From VBDM01 sp035651815 (GTDB lineage: Bacteria; Pseudomonadota; Gammaproteobacteria; Burkholderiales; SG8-39): a stretch of DNA of 36,533 bases. The DNA is taken from assembly GCA_035651815.1 (NCBI GenBank), contig DASRFB010000037.1:1-36533 (forward strand), given 5' to 3'. This document shows, piece by piece, positions 31,785 through 36,533 of the stretch (positions are counted from its first letter, which is position 1; the number at the start of each line of letters is the position of its first letter). Under the pieces are notes generated by a model, which saw only the letters and a program-made list of their open reading frames with translations, ran no database searches and was not told the DNA's origin. A program made the position numbers and the translations under genes.

Positions 31785-33182
31785 CTAGAGCCAGTACTCC
31801 CACATGCGCGCGGTCCATTGCTTGAGCCGCAGCGCGAGGGAGCGCTTCCTCCATTCCTCGAGGCGGATCCGCTTCGATTTCTCGAGATCCTTGCGGAAAG
31901 CCTGCTCCATCCTGGCGGCGAAGTCCGGGCCCAGGATCTCGGCGTTGATCTCGTCGTTGTGCACGAAGCTGCGCGGATCCCAGTTGGTCGAGCCGATCGA
32001 CGACCACGCGCCGTCGACCACCGCCGTCTTCGAGTGCAGCAGCGCGCCCTCGCGCTCGTAGATCTTGACGCCCGCCTCGAGCAGCTCGGTGTAGTGCGAG
32101 CGCCCCGCTTCGAACACCGCCCAGAAGTCCGTCTGTCCGGGCAGGATGAGCGTGACGTCGACGCCGCGGCGCGCCGCGGCGCCCAGAATCGCGACCGTCT
32201 GCTCGTCGGGGATGAAATAGGCGACCGTGACGTGGACGGTCTTCTGGGCGTACTTCACGGCGTAGAGCAGCGTCTGGTAGACGACCGCGTCCTGCTCGTC
32301 GGCCGACGCGCCGAGCGCGCGCACGAGCTCGTCGCCGGCGGGCTTGACCTCGGGGAAGTAGCGGCGCTGCGGCAGCGGCTCGGCGTCCTGCTTCTTCCAG
32401 TGCTCGAGGAAGAGCTTCTGGAACTCGGCGGCCACCGGGCCCTCGATGCGGACGTGCAGGTCGCGCCAGCCGGTCTTCTTCTCGTCCTCGCTCGACTTCC
32501 TGAAGCTCGCGGCGCTCGAGCTCGAATAGACGTCGTCGATGTTGATGCCGCCGACGAAGGCGATGCGGCCGTCCACGACGAGGAGCTTGCGGTGGTCGCG
32601 GTGATTGACGTTGCCCGTGGCGGCCGACGGCAGCACCGGGTTGAACTCCAGCACGCGCACGCCCTTCTCGCGCATCGCGTCGAAGAACGACCGCGGCGTC
32701 TTGATCGAGCCGACGCTGTCGTAGATCAGGTTGACCTGCACGCCCTGCGCCTGCTTCGCGAGCAGCAGCTGCTGGAATTCCTTCCCGACGTCGTCGTCCC
32801 TGAAGATGTAGACCTCGAGATTGACATGATCGCGCGCGGCGCGGATCGCGGCGAACATCGCCTTGTACGTGGCCGGCCCGTCCTCGAGCAGCGTCGCCTT
32901 GTTTCCCGCGACCAGCGGCGACCCGGTGACCGCCTCCTCGATCGCGATGTGCCGCCGCAGGAGGTCGGATTCCTTGCCGGCCCGGTCGAGCTTCTCGAGG
33001 ACCGCGGCGCTCTGCGCCGCGGTGAGCCGCGTGCCCTGCGCGCTCTCGATATGGACCGGCCGCCCGGGCTGGGCGCCGACCGCCGGGCCGTACGCGGGCG
33101 GCGAAGCGCACGCCGCGAGCGCCACGAGGAGCGCGGCGCCCCAGGCTTTCACCGTGCGGGCGCAGCGCGCGGCTTCGCTCAT
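31785..33182 (-). CDS. Phospholipase D/cardiolipin synthase family lipoprotein
   Basis: The 465-residue protein has a lipoprotein signal (LLVALAACASPP, Cys25). The first HKD motif is H197-x-K199-x4-D204 (NHRDHRKLLVVDG) and the second is LLHSKTAVVDGAWSSIGSTN. These are the paired catalytic motifs of the phospholipase D superfamily. The layout matches cardiolipin-synthase-like enzymes that form or remodel phospholipids. The lipoprotein signal instead of N-terminal membrane helices suggests a periplasm-facing enzyme rather than classic ClsA. Its ATG overlaps the previous stop as ATGA. It is the last gene of the hemerythrin-led operon. Confidence 0.88.
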   Translation of the reverse strand: MSEAARCARTVKAWGAALLVALAACASPPAYGPAVGAQPGRPVHIESAQGTRLTAAQSAAVLEKLDRAGKESDLLRRHIAIEEAVTGSPLVAGNKATLLEDGPATYKAMFAAIRAARDHVNLEVYIFRDDDVGKEFQQLLLAKQAQGVQVNLIYDSVGSIKTPRSFFDAMREKGVRVLEFNPVLPSAATGNVNHRDHRKLLVVDGRIAFVGGINIDDVYSSSSAASFRKSSEDEKKTGWRDLHVRIEGPVAAEFQKLFLEHWKKQDAEPLPQRRYFPEVKPAGDELVRALGASADEQDAVVYQTLLYAVKYAQKTVHVTVAYFIPDEQTVAILGAAARRGVDVTLILPGQTDFWAVFEAGRSHYTELLEAGVKIYEREGALLHSKTAVVDGAWSSIGSTNWDPRSFVHNDEINAEILGPDFAARMEQAFRKDLEKSKRIRLEEWRKRSLALRLKQWTARMWEYWL

Positions 33183-33565
33183 CGGCCGCCGGGGCGCCGC
33201 GGGCCGGAAGAGCGCGCGCCGGCCGGCGCGCGGAACTCGCGCGTCTGCGTCACGACGCCGCGGCCGTCGAGCAGGCGAAGCTCGCTCGGCGCGGCGCTCC
33301 TCGCGATCTGCAGCGCGTGGCGCATCGCGCCGAGCCGGGTCGGGAAATACGAGAGCGACTCCTTGCCCGGGGCGCGCTCGTCCACCGACCAGTTGCCGCC
33401 CTCGGCGGCGGGAAAGACGAGCACGAGCGCGCGCGCGCCGCTCGCGCGGCCGGGGGGCCCGGGCTGCCGGTATCGCGCCGCCGTGACGCGGCGTCCGGCG
33501 CCGCGTCGCAGCCGGCTCTCGCGCCCGGCCGGCGCGTCGCGATCGACCGCTGCGCGGCGGCTCAT
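33179..33565 (-). CDS. Small protein with DUF2188-like C-terminal half
   Basis: The 128-residue ORF from the ATG at 33565 has a very basic N-terminal part that may not be translated, because no ribosome binding site is seen there. From about residue 45 it reads ALVLVFPAAEGGNWSVDERA, SYFPTRLGAMRHALQIARS, ELRLLDGRGVV. This is a strand-helix-strand pattern like DUF2188 proteins. Function unknown. It is four bases after DUF1328 and overlaps the phospholipase D family gene as ATGA, placing it inside the operon. Confidence 0.6.
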   Translation of the reverse strand: MSRRAAVDRDAPAGRESRLRRGAGRRVTAARYRQPGPPGRASGARALVLVFPAAEGGNWSVDERAPGKESLSYFPTRLGAMRHALQIARSAAPSELRLLDGRGVVTQTREFRAPAGARSSGPRRPGGR

Positions 33566-33569
33566 GCGG

Positions 33570-33743
33570 CTAGAACACGAGCTTCCCGAGCATCACGCCG
33601 AACACGAGGATGATCAGGAAGCCGATCAGCGCCAGCACGAACAGCACCTTGGCGATGCCGGCCGCGCCGGCGGAGACGTTGGTGAACCCGAGAACGCCGG
33701 TGACCACCGAGACCAGGAAGAAGATGAGAGCCCATTTCAGCAT
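33570..33743 (-). CDS. DUF1328 family small membrane protein (copy 2)
   Basis: The 57-residue protein starts MLKWALIFFLVSVVTGVLGF and continues NVSAGAAGIAKVLFVLALIG, with a second helix to FGVMLGKLVF. This is the same two-helix DUF1328 plan as at 25013-25174. It lies 31 bases after the YetF-like gene. Each of the two largest sigma-54 units thus carries one copy. Confidence 0.85.
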   Translation of the reverse strand: MLKWALIFFLVSVVTGVLGFTNVSAGAAGIAKVLFVLALIGFLIILVFGVMLGKLVF

Positions 33744-33774
33744 GCTTGCCGCCTTTCTCTCGTATGCAGCCGCC

Positions 33775-34305
33775 TCAGGCCGGCGTCCGCTTCGGCGCGG
33801 GCGGCCGCCCGCCCGGCGCGCGCCGGATGACGCTGATGTGCCCGTCGCCCTCCATGTAGGCGCGGGCGATGTCGCGGACGTCTTCCGCGCCTTGCTCGCG
33901 CAGCTGCTCGATCAGCTCCTCCTCGGTGATCTTCTCCCGGCTGAGCGTCGAGCGCACGATCCGGCCGTCGATCACGAGCGGCTCGGGCCGCGGCGCGTTC
34001 AAGCGTAGCGCGGGAAAGCGGTAATCCAGCCAGTCGATCGCGTAGTCCAAAAGGAGAATGGTGCCGACGAGCACCAGGCCTTCGGTGATCGATCGGTACT
34101 CGCCCGCGAGCCCGTTCTGCGCCGCGTCGGCGATGATCACGACGACGAGCAGGTCGGACGTCCCGAGCAGCCCGATGTGCCGGCGCGGGAGCAGCCGGAA
34201 CATGCAGAACAGCGCGAGGTACATGATCGCGCCGCGCAGCGCGATCTCGGCGAGCGAGCCGCCCGGGACGAACAGGCTCTTCCAGTCGATCGTCCAGGGC
34301 CCCAT
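33775..34305 (-). CDS. DUF421 (YetF family) membrane protein
   Basis: The 176-residue protein has three membrane helices in the first half (LRGAIMYLALFCMFRLLPRR, LLGTSDLLVVVIIADAAQNG, LVLVGTILLLDYAIDWL). A cytoplasmic domain follows with PLVIDGRIVRSTLSREKITE and EELIEQLREQG, the typical YetF/DUF421 features. Members of this family occur in spore and stress contexts; the biochemical role is unknown. It follows hemerythrin by 17 bases in the same operon. Confidence 0.87.
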   Translation of the reverse strand: MGPWTIDWKSLFVPGGSLAEIALRGAIMYLALFCMFRLLPRRHIGLLGTSDLLVVVIIADAAQNGLAGEYRSITEGLVLVGTILLLDYAIDWLDYRFPALRLNAPRPEPLVIDGRIVRSTLSREKITEEELIEQLREQGAEDVRDIARAYMEGDGHISVIRRAPGGRPPAPKRTPA

Positions 34306-34322
34306 CTCGCCGTTGCCGGGGC

Positions 34323-34841
34323 TCAGGCCGCCGCGTGCTCGCCCGTCTCGGCGCCCATCTCGGCCTGCAGCTTCTCCTTCATCTGCGTCATTCTCCGGCC
34401 GAGCTCCTCGAGGTCGAGCTTCGCCTTCTTCACCTGGGGAAAGAGCTCGTGCTCCTCTTCCCTGATGTGGTGGTTCACGTACTCGCCGAGCACGGTGAAG
34501 CGCGCGTCGTACATGTCGTCGCCTGGCTCCATGCCCTCGAGCTCGTCGATCAGCTGCTTCGCCGAGGCGTGCTCGACCTCGGCCTCGTCGACGAGGTCCT
34601 CGTCGTCGATCGCGTCGCGCGCCGCGGGGTAGAAGATCTCCTCCTCGAGCCGCGTGTGGATCTTCAGCTCCATGCAGCCCTTGCGCACCATCTCGCCCTT
34701 CTCGGCGTCTTCCATCTCTTCCTTGGATTTCTCGAAATCCTTGAAGATCTTCTGGACCTTCCTGTGGTCCTGCATCAGGAGCTCGATCGCGTCCGTCTCG
34801 GACGACTTCTCGTGCGACTTGTGGCTGCGGCTCTTGGTCAT
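34323..34841 (-). CDS. Hemerythrin HHE domain protein
   Basis: The 172-residue helical protein has the di-iron ligand pattern: His26 (LMQDHRKVQ), His62 and Glu66 (HTRLEEEIFYP), His91 (VEHASAKQ), and His124/125 with Glu129/His131 (NHHIREEEHELFP). Such proteins bind O2 or related small molecules at a di-iron site and act in oxygen, nitric oxide or iron stress. The N-terminus is Lys/Ser-rich. It is the first gene after a sigma-54 promoter, with a 5' leader of about 120 bases that contains a 14-bp tandem repeat. GAGGAG stands seven bases before the ATG. Confidence 0.9.
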   Translation of the reverse strand: MTKSRSHKSHEKSSETDAIELLMQDHRKVQKIFKDFEKSKEEMEDAEKGEMVRKGCMELKIHTRLEEEIFYPAARDAIDDEDLVDEAEVEHASAKQLIDELEGMEPGDDMYDARFTVLGEYVNHHIREEEHELFPQVKKAKLDLEELGRRMTQMKEKLQAEMGAETGEHAAA

Positions 34842-34889
34842 GGCGGTACTCCTCGCGGCGGGTGAAAAATCAGGCAGGCGATGCGTTAC

Positions 34890-34917
34890 TTGGTTCCCGA
34901 GGGTTGGTTCCCGAGGG
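34890..34917. repeat. 14-bp perfect tandem repeat in the hemerythrin leader
   Basis: TTGGTTCCCGAGGG occurs twice head to tail. It lies between the predicted transcription start (34964) and the hemerythrin ATG, so it would be in the 5' untranslated leader. Confidence 0.95.
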
Positions 34918-34974
34918 CGACTCGGCGTGCACCACCTCGGGCTTGTCGACGGGCGGCTTGCTCATCCCAGCGAT

Positions 34975-34990
34975 AGCAACAAGCACGCCA
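34975..34990 (-). promoter_or_regulatory. Sigma-54 promoter of the hemerythrin-to-phospholipase D operon
   Basis: The minus strand reads TGGCGTGCTTGTTGCT, with GG and GC ten bases apart. The -12 half is perfect and two bases of the -24 half differ. The predicted start is near 34964. Confidence 0.72.
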
Positions 34991-35042
34991 AAGCGCCGCG
35001 GTCGCGCTGCGTCGGGGCGCGGCGACGCGCGGGCCGCTTCGC

Positions 35043-35073
35043 AGAAATTCTTACAACCCCACGGAACAATTTA
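35043..35073. promoter_or_regulatory. Degenerate paired activator sites (UAS) between divergent sigma-54 promoters
   Basis: GAAATTCTTACA at 35043-35054 and GGAACAATTTAC at 35062-35073 resemble the GTAAGNNTTACA sites; the TTAC parts are 20 bases apart. They sit about 80-112 bases upstream of both divergent predicted starts (34964 minus, 35155 plus). The rest of the 328-base gap 34842-35169 holds only these promoters, the leader and the repeat. Confidence 0.45.
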
Positions 35074-35128
35074 CCGGCCCGGCCGGCCTATGCCGGCGCC
35101 CGGCGCGTCGCGCAATCGCCGACCTGCG

Positions 35129-35144
35129 TGGCATGGAAACTGCA
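35129..35144 (+). promoter_or_regulatory. Sigma-54 promoter of the lipoprotein/M50 protease unit
   Basis: The plus strand reads TGGCATGGAAACTGCA, with GG and GC ten bases apart. The predicted start is near 35155, about 15 bases before the ATG at 35170. Confidence 0.72.
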
Positions 35145-35169
35145 TTTGCTTACCATCGGAACATCGACG

Positions 35170-35406
35170 ATGCCAAGGATCGCGCCTCTCGCCGCACTCG
35201 CGCTGGCCGCGGGCTGCGCCGCGGCGCCCGGTCCCGCGCAGGTTTCCGGCGGCCCGGCGCCTTATTGGACGGCCCCTTCCCCGCGGCATTCCGAGAACGG
35301 CCAGATCACGGGCAGCAAGGCCGTCACCGGCCGCCGTCCCTCGATCGCAACGACGCCGCCCGGATCCGCCTACGCCGGGATGTCGGTCGCGCCGCCCTCC
35401 CCATGA
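35170..35406 (+). CDS. Small lipoprotein
   Basis: The 78-residue ORF begins MPRIAPLAALALAAGCAAAP, a lipoprotein signal with the Cys in LAAGC. The mature part is short, Pro/Ser-rich and without motif. The start lies about 15 bases after the predicted transcription start, with only a weak GGAAC ribosome site. Its stop overlaps the ATG of the M50 protease as ATGA, which supports both being real and coupled. Confidence 0.62.
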   Translation: MPRIAPLAALALAAGCAAAPGPAQVSGGPAPYWTAPSPRHSENGQITGSKAVTGRRPSIATTPPGSAYAGMSVAPPSP

Positions 35407-36212
35407 CGACCGGCGGATTCACGCTCGGGCGCGTCGCGGGCATCGAGGTCTACGTCCACGCGAGCCTGCTCATCGTGCTCGCGCTGGTGAGCTTCAGCCT
35501 GGCCACCGGGCTGCTGCCCGCGTGGCATCCCGACTGGAGCGCGGCGATGCGGTGGACCTTCGCGCTCGTCGCGTCGGTGCTCCTGGTCGCGTCGGTCGCC
35601 GTCCACGAGCTCGCGCACGCCTGGGTCGGTCGCGCGGGCGGCATCCCGGTATGGCGCGTCACGCTGTTCGTGTTCGGCGGGATGGCGCACCTCGAGGCCG
35701 AGCCGCGGTCCTGGCGCGTCGAGCTGTGGACGGCGCTCGCCGGCCCGGCGGCGAGCCTCGCGCTCGGCGCGTCGTTCGTCGGGCTCGGCGTCGCGCTGGG
35801 CGCGCACGAGACCGTCGACGCGCAGCCGGGGCACCTGCTCGCCGCGATCGGGCCGACCGCGACGCTGCTGCTCTGGCTCGGCCAGATCAACGTCGTGCTC
35901 GCGGCGTTCAACATGCTGCCGGGATTCCCGCTCGACGGCGGGCGCGTGCTGCGCGCGCTGATCTGGCGCTCGAGCGGCAACATGCTTGCCGCCACGCGCT
36001 TCGCCGCGCGCAGCGGCCAGGCGCTCTCGTGGCTGCTGATCGGCGTCGGCCTCGCGATGGTGTTCGGCCTGCGCCTGCCGCTGCTCGGCGGCGGACCCGC
36101 CGCCGGCACCTGGCTCGCGCTCATGGGGTGGTTCCTCAACGCCGCCGCGCTCGCGGGCTACCGCGACGTGACGTTGCGCGCCGAGGTGCGTCCGCTCGCG
36201 AAGGCGTCGTGA
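35403..36212 (+). CDS. M50 family site-2-type membrane metalloprotease
   Basis: The 269-residue polytopic protein has the zinc motif HELAH (H68, E69, H72). A later NMLPGFPLDGGRVLR (NxxPxxxLDG) supplies the third ligand. GGMAHLE and WRVELWTALAGPAASL are also typical of the family. Such proteases cut membrane proteins within or near the bilayer and often act in envelope stress signalling. No PDZ or CBS domain is present. Translation is probably coupled to the upstream lipoprotein gene (ATGA). The substrate is unknown. Confidence 0.9.
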   Translation: MTTGGFTLGRVAGIEVYVHASLLIVLALVSFSLATGLLPAWHPDWSAAMRWTFALVASVLLVASVAVHELAHAWVGRAGGIPVWRVTLFVFGGMAHLEAEPRSWRVELWTALAGPAASLALGASFVGLGVALGAHETVDAQPGHLLAAIGPTATLLLWLGQINVVLAAFNMLPGFPLDGGRVLRALIWRSSGNMLAATRFAARSGQALSWLLIGVGLAMVFGLRLPLLGGGPAAGTWLALMGWFLNAAALAGYRDVTLRAEVRPLAKAS

Positions 36213-36237
36213 CGCCGAGCGATCCCGCCGCCGCCAA

Positions 36238-36533
36238 TCAGCCGACCCGCGTCCCGGGCTCTTCGTATACGGTGTCGGCCGCCGGGTCCTTCTGCGCCTG
36301 GTACTCGCGCAGCCGGTTGTACAGCGTCTTCAGGCTGATGCCGAGCATCTCGGCCGCCTTCTCCTTGGTGCCGCCGCACTGCTCGAGCGTGGCGAGGATC
36401 AGCCGGCGCTCGACGTCGGCGACCTTGGTGCCGACGCGCACCTGGAAGTACGGGCCGGTCACCTGCTTCGCGTGACCGAGCTCGGGCGGCAGGCAAAGCG
36501 CGTCGATCAGGTCGTCGGCCATGATGAGATCGG
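36238..36533 (-). CDS. C-terminal end of an NtrC-type sigma-54 activator (5' part outside window)
   Basis: The reading frame is open to the window edge, so the gene continues upstream beyond it. The visible 98 residues contain LIMADDLIDALCLPPEL, the usual link between the AAA+ domain and the DNA-binding end of sigma-54 activators. They also contain a Fis-type helix-turn-helix (VERRLILATLEQCGGTKEKA then AEMLGISLKTLYNRLREYQ). The AAA+ domain with its GAFTGA loop and any receiver domain lie outside. It ends 25 bases from the M50 protease stop, convergent. It is the best candidate for the protein binding the GTAAGNNTTACA pairs. Without the sensory domain its signal cannot be named. Confidence 0.85.
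   Translation of the reverse strand, partial: DLIMADDLIDALCLPPELGHAKQVTGPYFQVRVGTKVADVERRLILATLEQCGGTKEKAAEMLGISLKTLYNRLREYQAQKDPAADTVYEEPGTRVG

Noticed and set aside
34870..34965. 31-codon ORF (MSKPPVDKPEVVHAESPSG start) between hemerythrin and the divergent promoters
   Set aside because: The predicted sigma-54 start (34964) falls inside its ATG and there is no ribosome binding site, so it is unlikely to be a gene from this transcript.

Overview
The window is GC-rich DNA that looks like a betaproteobacterial chromosome, probably Burkholderiales or a relative. The grounds are a complete class I polyhydroxybutyrate (PHB) cluster with PhaR, a phasin, PhaC, PhaA and two PhaB copies, two LuxR-type regulators, and a large set of stress genes. 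No tRNA, rRNA, CRISPR array or insertion sequence was recognised.

Region 1 (1-13866) begins with the 5' part of a DUF898/YjgN gene. A minus-strand run of four genes follows (12610 to 494): a secreted IPT/TIG protein with a short YD-repeat stub, a secreted glycine-rich protein, a 2356-residue secreted Ig-repeat/RHS protein, and a small membrane protein whose ATG overlaps the RHS stop codon as ATGA. The RHS barrel, its Cys-containing tip and the membrane protein have lower GC than the surroundings. This makes a candidate polymorphic toxin with a linked protective protein. Upstream is a membrane-anchored protein with a GspC/PilP-like and a cohesin-like domain.

Region 2 (14001-22012) is the PHB module: phaC-phaA-phaB on the minus strand ending at a strong intrinsic terminator, a second phaB, and divergent phaR and phasin genes. 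Two LuxR-type regulators without a LuxI flank it. A 72-residue protein with two CxxC pairs follows the second regulator.

Region 3 (22099-36533) is a stress island and the most interesting part. Seven sigma-54 (RpoN) promoter sequences, each with GG and GC separated by ten bases, can be read directly. Each lies before the first gene of a transcription unit. The units are (a) DUF1328, DUF883, YqjE, YqjK, ferritin, Ku and a lipoprotein; (b) two small ORFs; (c) a lipoprotein, a small protein, sodB, a membrane protein, a histidine kinase and an antiporter; (d) an orphan receiver protein; (e) CsbD and a periplasmic protein; (f) hemerythrin, YetF, DUF1328, a DUF2188-like protein and a phospholipase D family protein; (g) a lipoprotein and an M50 protease. 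Six of the seven promoters, in four intergenic regions, have a pair of 12-bp palindromic sites (consensus GTAAGNNTTACA) about 21 bp apart and 80-200 bp upstream of the predicted transcription start. That is the position expected of enhancer sites for an RpoN activator. The C-terminal DNA-binding end of an NtrC-type regulator enters the window at its right edge and is the obvious candidate. The inference is a sigma-54-controlled, general-stress-like regulon for DNA end protection, oxidative stress, iron and oxygen handling, and the envelope.
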